Positions 48,360 to 58,363 of a stretch of DNA of 64,000 bases are shown here, piece after piece. The stretch spans positions 620,001 through 684,000 of the forward strand of contig NZ_CP158487.1 in NCBI RefSeq assembly GCF_041006295.1, given 5' to 3'. The stretch is from Candidatus Nanosynbacter sp. TM7-074. Lineage in GTDB: Bacteria > Patescibacteriota > Saccharimonadia > Saccharimonadales > Saccharimonadaceae. The notes beneath the pieces are model-generated. The model did not search any database. It saw nothing but the letters and a program-made list of their open reading frames with translations, and was not told where the DNA came from. Numbering within the stretch: position 1 is the first letter of the stretch; each line of letters opens with the position of its first letter. The position numbers were made by a program, and so were the translations under genes.

Positions 48360-49445
48360 TTATAGCTCTAAGCCCTCAGATGAGCCCAAGATAAACTTAG
48401 CTCTTTCATAAAGCTCATCATAAGTAATAATTTCAGGATTGTGTAGGCTCTGTCTAAGCCTTTCGAACGAGTTGCGCTTGTCACGGTCTTCACTAAGCTG
48501 AGACAATTTGCCAGCTACAACTATACCTTTTGGAGACACTGTATAAATATGTTCTTGCATCATAGTCTCTGTATTTGCAAGATTTTGAGAACCTTCAATC
48601 TCCCATGTCGCAGCATTAATCTGAACTTGAGAAATAGCACCCGATAACTCATTGCTCATTCCCCATGCTCCATTCCTATATTGCCCACTCTGAAGTAGCA
48701 GCGTTGAAGGCTTTTTAATTTCGACCAAACAAGTAAACTTTATATCAGCCTCACTATTCATCAAAAAATCACCTCTCTGCCCACCAGCTCCAGATACTGA
48801 TCTACCACCATAATCCGGCTGCGATTGATGTATATTTAGTATTTGATACTTCAATCCATAACCAAATATCCATTGATTTTTCTCAAAGAAATTTTGCCAA
48901 TCACCCTCGCCCCAGTCGTCATTATTGAGATGATCCTCAAATACACTAAGGGAGTCCTGACGCTTTTTGTGAATACGATTTTCAACAAAGTTTGACACAA
49001 AGTCAGAATCGATACTTTCCAGAGCACTCCAAAAATCATCTCCTGAATCCAAAAGTTTTCTTATTACTGTGGCTCTATTCTCGTCAGTAATTACGAGAGC
49101 ATTAGCATTTACAACCGTGAAATGATTCTCACCATATCTCACGCCTCTATCTTGAAGGAGTTGAGCTAATTTTGAAATTTCCTCATACAACTTAGCCAAC
49201 GTTTCTGTCTTCATTTCTATCTTCACGCCGTCATTCTCGTTTAACTGATTAAAATTCAGCGGAACAGGTTCTATCAGCTCGCCATTAGACCTCTTACGAA
49301 ATCGTATTATATCTCCCCTTATCCCATTTCGATGAATCATAGGGCGAAATACTATTCTAGTCCTGGGAGAATCGTCAATAATAATATCATTAACTTCAGC
49401 CACACCGGCGACTACGCTACGAGTTATAATCGTATCATTGTTCAT
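48360..49445 (-). CDS. sduA: Shedu defence protein SduA (DUF4263 nuclease)
   Basis: A 361-residue protein with an N-terminal beta-rich region (about 1-110) and a C-terminal DUF4263 nuclease of the PD-(D/E)xK type: WQNFFEKNQWIFGYGLKYQI (about 183-202), the catalytic core RGDFLM with Asp226, CLVEIKKPST with Glu242 and Lys244, and SGAISQVQ (about 268-275). Shedu is a known single-gene anti-phage nuclease. It starts inside hsdS (4-base overlap, ATGA), an unusual placement as the last gene of a type I R-M operon. Confidence 0.87.
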   Translation of the reverse strand: MNNDTIITRSVVAGVAEVNDIIIDDSPRTRIVFRPMIHRNGIRGDIIRFRKRSNGELIEPVPLNFNQLNENDGVKIEMKTETLAKLYEEISKLAQLLQDRGVRYGENHFTVVNANALVITDENRATVIRKLLDSGDDFWSALESIDSDFVSNFVENRIHKKRQDSLSVFEDHLNNDDWGEGDWQNFFEKNQWIFGYGLKYQILNIHQSQPDYGGRSVSGAGGQRGDFLMNSEADIKFTCLVEIKKPSTLLLQSGQYRNGAWGMSNELSGAISQVQINAATWEIEGSQNLANTETMMQEHIYTVSPKGIVVAGKLSQLSEDRDKRNSFERLRQSLHNPEIITYDELYERAKFILGSSEGLEL

Positions 49446-50560
49446 ACTTTAATCTCTCCAGAAATTAGTTTTGGTAAAAGTGATTCTCTAATATTAACAA
49501 GCGATTCAATTTGCTCCTCATTCTCACGATACTGGGCAAATAGCGAGTTAACCAAGTTACAAAATTTAATTACAAGGTCATCTGGTGGTATAGAAATCAC
49601 TAGACTATTCATTGCCCTTTGGTTAATTTTAAGCTGAACAGCCCCACTTACCAAAGATTGGACGTTCGTTTTTGCTAATAATAGGTAAAGGTACTCAACT
49701 GTAAAAGGGTGTTTTGCCTGTATTATATGTGCGTGATTATTAACCCAAAATCTACCCCAAACATACTGAAGATATGGTGCGCCATCACTACGCATGACAC
49801 TGCCATCCTCGGCAAGTAATAGGTAAGTTCCGTCAAACAAGTAATCGTTAACGTGATCCATGACTGATGTTGCACCAAAATACCTATAATCTCCTTGCAT
49901 TTTAGCCCTTTGCCTAGAAGATAGAGGTTTGCGCTTTGAGTCAAAATTTACGACAATATCACCAAGCGTTCCACTTTCCCAACTCTTCGCCTCAGGATTA
50001 TCAACAAAATAGTGGCGAAAGAGGGTTTGTCCGAGCTGCTCGAGAGTTTCGTTCATGCGGCGATTGAGCTCGATTTTTTCATCAAGACTACCGAGGATAT
50101 TGGCAATCTTCTTTTGGGTAACTATACTAGGTATACTGACATTGACAACATCAAAAGTTCTACGAGTTATAGTATTAAACACACCACCATGCGATTGCCT
50201 TCTTAAATCATTGACGGACTTCTTTAAGAGATAATAAAGAAAATCTTGGTCCACTCCTGTCCTTGCTCTAATTCCATAACAAGATTGATTAAAGGCCATT
50301 GGTCGCTTCAGTTGAGCCAATTCACCCACGGTCCCACGTGCAGATATGACTATGTCTCCACTTTTTAGTAACTTTGTACTAGAATTCTCCAGCCCAAGAT
50401 TAGTGATTGTTTTTTCAGCTTTATCTACCCAACGTCTGTCGCCCCCAAAATCAGCCACAGACAGCCACGGTATATCACCATTCCAAAACTCTGGTTTTGA
50501 TGTTTTTGGAGTGCCGCCGCCTATAAGCTCAATTATATCACTTAAAACAACTGCTCTCAT
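49442..50560 (-). CDS. hsdS: Type I R-M specificity subunit HsdS
   Basis: A 372-residue DNA-recognition subunit. Two target-recognition domains are seen: the first at about 1-150 (EFWNGDIPWLSVADFGGD, SARGTVGELA), the second at about 190-340 (SWESGTLGDIVVNFDSKR, KMQGDYRYFGATSVMD, LLAEDGSV). Each is followed by a conserved coiled spacer: KIANILGSLDEKIELNRRMN near 155-174 and REN..QIESLVNIRESLLPKLISGEI at the C-terminus. Its start overlaps the GHKL-gene stop by one base (TAATG). Confidence 0.93.
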   Translation of the reverse strand: MRAVVLSDIIELIGGGTPKTSKPEFWNGDIPWLSVADFGGDRRWVDKAEKTITNLGLENSSTKLLKSGDIVISARGTVGELAQLKRPMAFNQSCYGIRARTGVDQDFLYYLLKKSVNDLRRQSHGGVFNTITRRTFDVVNVSIPSIVTQKKIANILGSLDEKIELNRRMNETLEQLGQTLFRHYFVDNPEAKSWESGTLGDIVVNFDSKRKPLSSRQRAKMQGDYRYFGATSVMDHVNDYLFDGTYLLLAEDGSVMRSDGAPYLQYVWGRFWVNNHAHIIQAKHPFTVEYLYLLLAKTNVQSLVSGAVQLKINQRAMNSLVISIPPDDLVIKFCNLVNSLFAQYRENEEQIESLVNIRESLLPKLISGEIKV

Positions 50561-52560
50561 TATCCTTCTAACCCCAATTTCTCAAAGAATATCCTATGTC
50601 TAACCGTTGCGTCTTTAAGTAGCTTATCCCAAGTTATAAACTTTATCTGCAGGTTTATATTGTCCTGTAAATAATACCAACCATCACCGTCTGGAGTTGG
50701 TTTAAAATTCTTTTCACATTCCAGCCACTCCTTAACTCTAGTGTTTGCATCTGCAATAATATACCCGTAGAATGGCGTGTTGTCCGACACCTTTATCGCA
50801 CGGCCAGCCGGAGTATTGCAGTTACCATTTCGTATATTGTTAACGTATCTAACAATCTGACTAACAGGATCCTCTCGCGATGATAGATTTGAAAAGTCAT
50901 AACGACCTGGTCTTTTAAATTCAAATACACTAACTGGGTTGCTACGCGAATCATTGCCCTCTCTATAAGAAACACCATAATGAAACGCGGCAATATCTGG
51001 ACGATCTTTATTTTCCTTAAATATGTTCTTGTCTGAGCTGAGATACTGAGTCAGATTCAACCCTTCATCTATAATCCATAAATTATGTCCATCATATACC
51101 GTATCATTTGAATCTGATTTTGTAGGGAATATTATATCGTGAACTGCCTTTTCTGTATCGTACTCTCCCAGATTATTCCACTCCAAAGTCTTTTTAAATA
51201 GCTCAAGAATAGATTTACGAAACGCTATATATTGCGCTAAATCACTATAGCTTGCATCTTTTACTTCTCTAATCAACTTTTTAGCATTCGATTGTGCCTC
51301 TATATAGTTCTTATTCTTACTAGTCAGCTGAGAAATATTTTGCTTTATCTCTAAGTCACGTTCATATTTTGCCTTATGCAGAATTAATTCTATGTCATCC
51401 TTGGTGGGATTTGCCTTTATTGTCTCAAACTCTATGTCGTCAATATATGGCTTATACCAAATGTTACTTTGAGCATATTTCTCAAACTTCTCTCTTTTTA
51501 CTTTTGACCTTAGACTAACCACACCTTCAAATTCTTTTTTTGCGATTTCTGAAATAGCCTTTTCAATATCCTCTCCCGATACTGGATATAGTGGGTTATA
51601 CTTTTCACCAAAGTTAAAACTGTCACGTTCTACCGTAACATTATCCTCCAGATATTCTCCTTGAACGTAGAATCTTATTATATAGTTACGAGATTTCTTC
51701 TCTCCATCAACCAGTACGTCTTCGGTAAAGTCAGAGCAGAAATCTGGAATATACACATCCAAGCTCTTCTCAGTAACTGCTTGGTTTCGTGCAGTTAGAA
51801 TAATCTTGCTCTTTTGGTTTCGAGGCTTAAGTATTTTAAACATCTTATATCTTAGTTTTGTGCCTTTAACAGTAAAAGTATCACTTTTCTTGAGCTGAAT
51901 TAGAGAATCATCTCTTGTGCCAATTTGCCCATTTAGAACTATTGGAGCGTCTAGTGCATCATCTTCAAATATAATCTGCGGGCATGTATATGATGGGTCG
52001 GAAAAATAACTAAGGATCTGTTCCAGAATGCGATGTGAGATAATTTCTGGATCTTTGTCAAGTTTTACGCCCTTAATGTTTAAAAGTCGAAGTATCGTAC
52101 CAGTCTCTGACGCGCTAGGTAAATTACTAACCTTATCATTAACTATAACGTTATATTGCTTACCAAAATCGAATGAACGATGTTTGTATTTACCATCTTC
52201 AATAAACGTGCTTTCTATGTGTACGTCGTTAAAATGCCGCAGATAAAAAAATCGACCAAAGCCCTTTCCTCCTATCGACCTTTTAAGTTGGCTATATATG
52301 GTATCGAAAGAATCACAATTCTCTTTATTAAAACCGATGCCATTATCGGAGATTTCCACAGAAGTGACATCTGCCAACTTATCATCGTCCGTTGATACAA
52401 ATTGCGGATTCCTAATAATCCGAATATGGATTTCCCCATCATTTCGGCCTGACTTATCTATAGCATCAATAGCATTAGTTATTGCCTCTGTAATAGGAGT
52501 GTACGGGGTGGACTTAGCCTTAATATTATTAATAACTCCTTGGATAAATACTTTACTCAT
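50560..52560 (-). CDS. GHKL ATPase fused to a PD-(D/E)xK-type nuclease domain
   Basis: A 666-residue protein. The N-terminal GHKL (Hsp90/MutL/histidine kinase) ATPase shows the N-box TEAITNAIDAID (Glu25, Asn29), G1 box EISDNGIGF (Asp72, Gly74) and G2 box GGKGFGRF (97-104). A transducer-like middle (about 200-340) and a charged coiled segment (about 350-450) follow. The C-terminal part has RPDIAAF (Asp522) and VSVFEFKRPGR (Glu547, Lys549), the arrangement of a PD-(D/E)xK nuclease, then Q-x3-Y. The gene is very AT-rich beside hsdM. It sits between rhuM and hsdS. A defence role is inferred from domains and position; no named system is assigned. Confidence 0.82.
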   Translation of the reverse strand: MSKVFIQGVINNIKAKSTPYTPITEAITNAIDAIDKSGRNDGEIHIRIIRNPQFVSTDDDKLADVTSVEISDNGIGFNKENCDSFDTIYSQLKRSIGGKGFGRFFYLRHFNDVHIESTFIEDGKYKHRSFDFGKQYNVIVNDKVSNLPSASETGTILRLLNIKGVKLDKDPEIISHRILEQILSYFSDPSYTCPQIIFEDDALDAPIVLNGQIGTRDDSLIQLKKSDTFTVKGTKLRYKMFKILKPRNQKSKIILTARNQAVTEKSLDVYIPDFCSDFTEDVLVDGEKKSRNYIIRFYVQGEYLEDNVTVERDSFNFGEKYNPLYPVSGEDIEKAISEIAKKEFEGVVSLRSKVKREKFEKYAQSNIWYKPYIDDIEFETIKANPTKDDIELILHKAKYERDLEIKQNISQLTSKNKNYIEAQSNAKKLIREVKDASYSDLAQYIAFRKSILELFKKTLEWNNLGEYDTEKAVHDIIFPTKSDSNDTVYDGHNLWIIDEGLNLTQYLSSDKNIFKENKDRPDIAAFHYGVSYREGNDSRSNPVSVFEFKRPGRYDFSNLSSREDPVSQIVRYVNNIRNGNCNTPAGRAIKVSDNTPFYGYIIADANTRVKEWLECEKNFKPTPDGDGWYYLQDNINLQIKFITWDKLLKDATVRHRIFFEKLGLEG

Positions 52561-52596
52561 TATAAATACTCCCAGCCCTATTTTTTACTATCTCAT

Positions 52597-53610
52597 TCAT
52601 CTCTTCCCCTCAACCCTCTTCTGCATAGCCTTCAACTCCTCAAGATATTGCCGCTCTATACTACTCAGCTCTTGATTACGCATACGTTCTTTGTATGATT
52701 CATATTCTTTGGCGACCTTGGTGAGCATGGCTTTGTGCGATATTTTACCTGGGTTATCAAGGACACCCTTACCGTAGGTGGCCGCAAATTTGTCAACTTC
52801 ACGCACCCAATCAGCCATACGCATTGGTTCATGATTGATAGCCTTGAGCTCAGCAAGATCAAAAAAGGCGCTCACGAGACGGTTGAGTATGCCAAGTTCA
52901 TCGGCCGTCAAATAGTTTTTGGCAATTTGCGCTTCGCTTTTGGTAGGTTGCTGACCACGAAACGTCGTGAGTCCTAAGAATGGCTTGTCAGAATCAACCC
53001 TGGAATAAATAACCTCAGCGGCAGTCAACATATTAACAGCGTAGTGCAGTTTATTCTGAACTATATGAAAAAACTCTATTTGCTCTTTAGAACTTGGATT
53101 ATAATCTTGACTGGTGGCGAATAAATCTAACACTTGCCGATACAATATTTTTTCACTACTGCGAATATCTCGAATGCGCTCAAGTAGTTCTTTCCAATAA
53201 CTTCCGCCACTATTTTCCTTGAGACGCTTGTCATCCATGACAAAGCCTTTGGTGATATATTCACGCAGTCTTTCGGTGGCCCATATACGAAAATTCGTTG
53301 CTATATTTGATTTTACGCGGTAACCAAGCGCTATTACCATATCTAGGTTATAGTGCTTCGTGGTATATTTCTTACCATCCGTAGCAGTTAGTAAGAAATC
53401 CTTACATACTGAAGCCTCATCTAGCTCGCCCTCATCAAAAATATTCTTAATATGCATGGTAATATTTGGTCGCGAGGTATCAAATAGATTGGCTAGCTGA
53501 GCTTGAGTAAGCCATATCGTTTTACCTTGGAACCTTACATTAATCTGTGGCCTGCCATCATCGCCAACATACACCACCATCTCGCTGTTCGGGTTGTCGC
53601 CATTCATCAT
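52597..53610 (-). CDS. rhuM: RhuM-family protein
   Basis: A 337-residue protein of the RhuM (DUF4062-independent virulence RhuM) family, common in type I R-M operons. The N-terminal winged-helix-like DNA-binding domain has [23 protein letters not shown] (about 31-53) and the Bro-N-like [14 protein letters not shown] and [13 protein letters not shown] (about 86-117). The C-terminal part has GLTTFRG and the Fic-associated helical region. Its role in R-M loci is not established. It overlaps the hsdM stop by 4 bases. Confidence 0.88.
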   Translation of the reverse strand: MMNGDNPNSEMVVYVGDDGRPQINVRFQGKTIWLTQAQLANLFDTSRPNITMHIKNIFDEGELDEASVCKDFLLTATDGKKYTTKHYNLDMVIALGYRVKSNIATNFRIWATERLREYITKGFVMDDKRLKENSGGSYWKELLERIRDIRSSEKILYRQVLDLFATSQDYNPSSKEQIEFFHIVQNKLHYAVNMLTAAEVIYSRVDSDKPFLGLTTFRGQQPTKSEAQIAKNYLTADELGILNRLVSAFFDLAELKAINHEPMRMADWVREVDKFAATYGKGVLDNPGKISHKAMLTKVAKEYESYKERMRNQELSSIERQYLEELKAMQKRVEGKR

Positions 53611-55094
53611 TTGATTTCTTTCTCTATTTTGGCAAGATTTTCTTTTATTTTCACCTCTAGCTCATGACTCTTCGCAAACTGGATCTCAAGCTCAGCCGTC
53701 AACCTAGCAAATTTATCGGCAAACGGCTCATCGTCTTCTTCGGCCTCTTCGACACCAACGTAACGGCCAGGCGTCAACACATAGTCATGCTGCTTGATCT
53801 CCTCTAAATTAGCAACTTTACAAAAACCCGGCTGGTCAGCATACTCCGCACTGGTAGTTTTATACTCATGATATATCTTCGCTACTCGGGCAATATCTTC
53901 TTCGGTCAGCTCGCGGTTACGACGGGTTACCATTTTACCCAAATTACGCCCATCGATAAACAGCACTTTGCCGTGACGATTGACACGATCACGCGACACA
54001 AACCACAGACAGCATGGTATAGTGACATTAAAAAATAACTGGCTCGGCAGCGTGACGATGGCGTCAACCATATCATTAAGCACCAGCTGCTTGCGGATAT
54101 CACCTTCGCCACCGGTTTGGCTGCTCATGCTCCCATTTGCCAGCACGAATCCTGCCGTACCGCGCGGGCTCAAATGGTGAATCATATGTTGAATCCACGC
54201 AAAGTTAGCGTTACCCTTTGGTGGCAGACCATACTTCCAGCGCGGGTCAGCCTGCAAGTGCTCTTGACCCCAGTCGCTAATATTAAACGGCGGATTGGCC
54301 AAGATATAATCAGCTTTTAAGTCGGGAAGCTGATCGTCCATCAGAGTGTCGCCGCGTTTGATATTCGCGTCAATTCCCCGAATTGCCATGTTCATTTTAG
54401 CGAGTCGCCAAGTGGTTTCGTTGAGCTCCTGACCATACACTGCGATATCGCTGACGCGCCCAGCGTGCTCCTCGACAAACTTCTCACTCCAGACGAACAT
54501 ACCACCACTACCGCAACATGGGTCGTACACGCGCCCACTGTATGGCTCAAGCATTTCTACCAGCAATTTCACGATGGAGCGCGGCGTGTAGAATTCACCA
54601 CCATGCTTACCCTCACTGTCGGCAAACATACCCATAAAATATTCGTACACTTGACCAAGCAAGTCTTTGGAGCTGGCAGTATCAAATTTAATATTGGTAA
54701 ATAAATCGATGAGTTCACCTAGGCGACGCTTATCCAGAGCTTCACGAGCATAATTTTTTGGCAACACTCCCTTCAGACTAGGGTTGTCGCGCTCAATCGC
54801 CTCCATGGCACTATCAACTAAGACGCCAATTTCTGGCTGTTTGGCACTCGCCACTAGGTATTCCCAACGAGCCTCCTTGGGAATCCAAAAAATATTCTCC
54901 GCCAAATACCAATCCTGGTCTTCAGGATCATAATTCTCATCAATCGCTGTCTGATATCGCACCGAAAACGCATCCGAAACATATTTTAGAAAGATCAACC
55001 CCAGTACCACATATTTATAGTCCGACGAACTAATATTACCCCGTAGTTTATCCGCCGCAGCCCACAACTGCTTTTCAAGCTCCCTCGTATTCAT
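53607..55094 (-). CDS. hsdM: Type I R-M methyltransferase subunit HsdM
   Basis: A 495-residue N6-adenine methyltransferase subunit. The N-terminal helical domain begins [17 protein letters not shown] and has [16 protein letters not shown]. The SAM motif I is [13 protein letters not shown] (about 192), [17 protein letters not shown] precedes it, and the catalytic motif IV is ILANPPFN (near 276). With HsdS it protects host DNA; with HsdR it forms the restriction complex. It heads the operon hsdM-rhuM-GHKL nuclease-hsdS-sduA. Confidence 0.96.
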   Translation of the reverse strand: MNTRELEKQLWAAADKLRGNISSSDYKYVVLGLIFLKYVSDAFSVRYQTAIDENYDPEDQDWYLAENIFWIPKEARWEYLVASAKQPEIGVLVDSAMEAIERDNPSLKGVLPKNYAREALDKRRLGELIDLFTNIKFDTASSKDLLGQVYEYFMGMFADSEGKHGGEFYTPRSIVKLLVEMLEPYSGRVYDPCCGSGGMFVWSEKFVEEHAGRVSDIAVYGQELNETTWRLAKMNMAIRGIDANIKRGDTLMDDQLPDLKADYILANPPFNISDWGQEHLQADPRWKYGLPPKGNANFAWIQHMIHHLSPRGTAGFVLANGSMSSQTGGEGDIRKQLVLNDMVDAIVTLPSQLFFNVTIPCCLWFVSRDRVNRHGKVLFIDGRNLGKMVTRRNRELTEEDIARVAKIYHEYKTTSAEYADQPGFCKVANLEEIKQHDYVLTPGRYVGVEEAEEDDEPFADKFARLTAELEIQFAKSHELEVKIKENLAKIEKEIK

Positions 55095-55106
55095 AGATAG
55101 ATTATA
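55095..55106 (-). promoter_or_regulatory. Extended -10 box of the leaderless hsdM operon
   Basis: Minus strand TGA-TATAAT (55101-55106), spacer CTATCT, ATG 55094. Confidence 0.6.
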
Positions 55107-55124
55107 TCAGATTTTGAGGCTCAT

Positions 55125-55778
55125 TTACTCTGCGTGCAGCAAGCTCTTGTAATTAAGTTTTGTAACGATAATATGATCATTAAGCGTAATGCCAAGCAAT
55201 TTCCCCGCTTCTGCCAACCTATTCGTTACTTCTTTATCAGCCTGACTGGCCTCCAAGCTCCCGCTCGGATGATTATGCGCCACGATGATCGAGGCAGCGC
55301 GGTCGGCGATGGCGTCGGCAAAGACCTCGCGCGGGTGCACCAGGCTGGCGGTCAGCGTGCCGATGGTCACTACCCGCTTGGCGATCAAACGATTCGCGCC
55401 ATCCAGCGTCAGGCAAACAAAGTATTCCTGCTTTTTGTCGCGAATATCGGCCAGTAGCTCAACGGCCTTTTCTGGGCTGTCGATGATTGGTTGGTCGCTA
55501 TCCAGCAAGTACCGCCGCGCCAGTTCCAAACTCGCCAGAATCACCGGGATTTTCGCTTCGCCCAAGCCAACCACGCTGCGTAGATCATCATACAAAACAT
55601 CACCGCCTTTTTGACGCAAAATTTTCAGCACCTCGCGCGCAATTTTACCGACATCCGCCTGTTTATTACCGCTGCCGATAATCGCCATCAAGAGTTCCAA
55701 GTCGCTCAGCCGCGCCGTACCGTAACGCGCCAATTTCTCGCGGGGGCGGTCAATTTTCGGCTTATCGAGCACTTTCAT
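55125..55778 (-). CDS. radC: RadC family JAMM/MPN+ protein
   Basis: A 217-residue protein with an N-terminal helix-hairpin-helix (RPREKLARYGTARLSDLELLMAIIGSG, given in part, and VVGLGEAKIPVILASLELARR) and a C-terminal JAMM domain with the zinc-binding motif AHNHPSGSLEASQAD (His-x-His-x7-Asp) and a preceding Glu. The old link to DNA repair is not firmly supported; RadC genes are often near mobile or defence loci, as here 30 bases before hsdM. Confidence 0.95.
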   Translation of the reverse strand: MKVLDKPKIDRPREKLARYGTARLSDLELLMAIIGSGNKQADVGKIAREVLKILRQKGGDVLYDDLRSVVGLGEAKIPVILASLELARRYLLDSDQPIIDSPEKAVELLADIRDKKQEYFVCLTLDGANRLIAKRVVTIGTLTASLVHPREVFADAIADRAASIIVAHNHPSGSLEASQADKEVTNRLAEAGKLLGITLNDHIIVTKLNYKSLLHAE

Positions 55779-55790
55779 AGTCTTATTATA
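55779..55790 (-). promoter_or_regulatory. Extended -10 box of leaderless radC
   Basis: Minus strand TGA-TATAAT (55785-55790), spacer AAGACT, ATG 55778. Confidence 0.6.
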
Positions 55791-55862
55791 TCAAGCTTCC
55801 GTTATGTATCAGTGCCAAACTTCGCGCTACCGTTTAGTGCAGCCTCATTCATCACTCGCAGA

Positions 55863-57704
55863 TCAGCTGTTCAAAATAAACCTAGCTTGTCGGCCGCACA
55901 CCACGCACATCGCTACTACAAACACACCAACCAGCCGCGACACCAACGACGTATCGTCTGCGCTTGATTGAGCCGTTGACACAACCCCATCCTCTGGATT
56001 AAGTCGGCTGTCGTCTGACCATAAACCAGATGATGGATGGGTATTCATCAGCAAATCATCACCATTTGCGACACTTTCTTCGCCATTATAGGCACAATCA
56101 TCCAGAATATCCTTAAGTTCTGCTTGCTCTCCGGACAAGTTGATGCCTGATTTTATGTCACTAATATACATAAGTACACTTTCAATTTCATCATCACTGC
56201 GCAGCAAATCGCTTTTTTCCGATGTTTTCACAAACATAAATTCACACTCCTCACGAGACACGGGACATTCCTCTGAAATTTTCGCTGCCACCTCGTCCGA
56301 CTCAACATCAGGTATTGGATCGATAATCGGTAAAGTAGAGATAGCTACCTGATGCAATGGCTCATAGTCATCAGTTTCTTCACGCGCTGTAAACGTTTCT
56401 ACTGGCAGCACAATCGTCACTGCTTCAGCCGAAGGCACTTCTGGCTCTACTACTAGCGACTCCTGCTGATCAACGAAGAAAACCGCATCTTCTTCAGCCC
56501 AAAATTCATCATCCTTACCATGACTACGCTCTACCGCCACATTGATATAGTCAAGTGGCTCAATTGACAAGATCTGTGTATCAGTGAAGATTTGATCCGG
56601 AGTCGCATCTATATTAATCTCGCTAGATTGAGTATATACTGGTGCTTTCGTGCCAGAATTGTCAATTGGTCCCGTAATCGCAGATTTATCCGCCTTTACT
56701 GCATCAAATTGTGCTTCCAAGTGCTGCTGCTCGGAAATTGACGTAAAAGCACTTTCATCATTTTCTGCTGCTCGGCTCGGCTTAGGCTCTACAAAACTAG
56801 CGGCAACCTTATCATCGCTAGCCGCAGGGTAAACAGTTTCATGTTCCAGCGAATTGCTATTATCGTCAACGGTTTGGGTGTTCTTATCTATCACTACCGA
56901 TACCGGCGCAGTTTCCGTCTGTGTCGGCGTATCTAAAGACTCTGATATCGGCTGCCTGTTGTCATCATGTGTCGCGTCAGAAATAGCATCAATAATGTGC
57001 GGCTTCATCCCCGTTGAAGGACTACTCACCTCTGTCACTTCAATATTCAAATCCTTGCCCAAAGCTTCGACCGTCTCGTTAGTCGAAGTTTTGTTTTCTC
57101 GTTTCTGCTGCACAATTTGCTCAGTCGGCTCATCTGCCTTAGTTGCTAAATCTATGGGCTTAGTCTTTGCCACCACTGGCTCAGGCGCTTTTTTAATAAT
57201 AGACTCTTGATAATCGGTAGACCCTGAATATCCCGCCATCACCAATTCCCCGCGTCCATTTTCATCCAGACTATCAAGATCATCTGGAGCCAATAGTCTA
57301 TCCAAATAGCTTTGTTTTGGTGTCATTTCCATTAAATTAGGGACTGCCTCTTCACCCGCAGAATTCATATCAGAAGATACATTCTCCTGTCTTTCCGACT
57401 CCTGTTTCATGACTAACGCCTGAGGTTTTACACACTGGCTAAGATATGGGCAACCAACACATGTCACACATGCTGTTTGACCAATTGACGCTGATACTTC
57501 CTCAGTAGAAGGTAGCTCTTCTTTGCCACTAGCCACCGCCACCAAATCAAGCCGCTCAACACTATCAGCCACCGTTTCGCCAATCCCAGACGAAAAATCC
57601 TCGCCACCAGCACCGTCTCTTAGCGACGAAAACACATCAAAATCATCACCATCAACTCCTATCCTTGTCGGTGATAATTCTCCTGTAGTCGCCACCCCAA
57701 TCAT
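55863..57704 (-). CDS. Large acidic protein with a Cys cluster
   Basis: A 613-residue, very acidic, low-complexity protein (Glu, Asp, Ser, Thr, Val rich) that is probably mostly disordered. The only ordered-looking element is GQTACVTCVGCPYLSQC at about 76-91: cysteines 79, 82, 85 and 91 in the spacing CX2CX2CX5C, suited to an Fe-S cluster or zinc. The C-terminus has a hydrophobic stretch (about 590-605, LVGVFVVAMCVVCG) that could anchor it. The start overlaps the flavin-reductase stop (ATGA). No family is recognised. An electron-carrier role beside the reductase is an inference from context. Confidence 0.7.
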   Translation of the reverse strand: MIGVATTGELSPTRIGVDGDDFDVFSSLRDGAGGEDFSSGIGETVADSVERLDLVAVASGKEELPSTEEVSASIGQTACVTCVGCPYLSQCVKPQALVMKQESERQENVSSDMNSAGEEAVPNLMEMTPKQSYLDRLLAPDDLDSLDENGRGELVMAGYSGSTDYQESIIKKAPEPVVAKTKPIDLATKADEPTEQIVQQKRENKTSTNETVEALGKDLNIEVTEVSSPSTGMKPHIIDAISDATHDDNRQPISESLDTPTQTETAPVSVVIDKNTQTVDDNSNSLEHETVYPAASDDKVAASFVEPKPSRAAENDESAFTSISEQQHLEAQFDAVKADKSAITGPIDNSGTKAPVYTQSSEINIDATPDQIFTDTQILSIEPLDYINVAVERSHGKDDEFWAEEDAVFFVDQQESLVVEPEVPSAEAVTIVLPVETFTAREETDDYEPLHQVAISTLPIIDPIPDVESDEVAAKISEECPVSREECEFMFVKTSEKSDLLRSDDEIESVLMYISDIKSGINLSGEQAELKDILDDCAYNGEESVANGDDLLMNTHPSSGLWSDDSRLNPEDGVVSTAQSSADDTSLVSRLVGVFVVAMCVVCGRQARFILNS

Positions 57705-58363
57705 TGCTCAAAAAATGTCTCCGTTGAAATATGTGATTCATCAACACCAGCGGTGGTTAGTTTTTGCCAAACATCGCGCACAAACGGCAAGCTGCCGCAG
57801 ACCAGAAAGTGCACCTCACTCGGCACTTCACTCACAATGTTCGCCACCTCAAACCGCCCGTTCCGCCAGCCGTCCGTTTCCTCAATCTGCTGGCGGGTAC
57901 TAAACTTATGGACCTGAATCGATGAGGCCGCTAACTCCTCAGCAAACACCATATATTCTGGCGATTTTTGACTCAAATAGAGAAAAGTCGGCTGCTTGGC
58001 GTCCGCCAAAATACTCCAAATCGGGCTGAGTCCGCACCCCGCCGCAATACCAACCAGCGGCCGTTCGGTTTGCGGGTTGAAATCGCCGTAGGCCCGGCTA
58101 ATGTGCAGCGTGTCGCCAACATGGCGCGAACACAAATAACTCGAGAATTCGCCGCCCACATCCTTGACAGTAATTGACATCAGCTCCTCACTTGGACGCG
58201 AGGAAATACTATAGGCCTTGCCTTCACGCACCTGGCTGCCATCGATAAACACCGTGATATATTGCCCCGCCATAAAGTCAAACGGCCGCGCAAAATACAG
58301 CGTCGTTACCTCGGGGTTTTCTTGGCGCACGCGCACAATTTCGACAGTTAGTGAATCACGCAT
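57701..58363 (-). CDS. Ferredoxin/flavodoxin reductase-like FAD protein
   Basis: A 220-residue FNR-family protein. The N-terminal FAD domain includes DFMAGQYITVFI (about 29-40), GKAYSISSRPSEE (RxYS-type flavin motif, about 48) and GGEFSSYLC; the NAD(P) domain has GIAAGCGLSPIWSIL (about 105) and FLVCGSLPFVRDVWQKL (about 187). No iron-sulfur domain is present, so it would pass electrons to a separate carrier. It starts 16 bases inside nrdG and runs into the Cys-cluster gene, suggesting it feeds the radical-SAM activase. Confidence 0.87.
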   Translation of the reverse strand: MRDSLTVEIVRVRQENPEVTTLYFARPFDFMAGQYITVFIDGSQVREGKAYSISSRPSEELMSITVKDVGGEFSSYLCSRHVGDTLHISRAYGDFNPQTERPLVGIAAGCGLSPIWSILADAKQPTFLYLSQKSPEYMVFAEELAASSIQVHKFSTRQQIEETDGWRNGRFEVANIVSEVPSEVHFLVCGSLPFVRDVWQKLTTAGVDESHISTETFFEQ

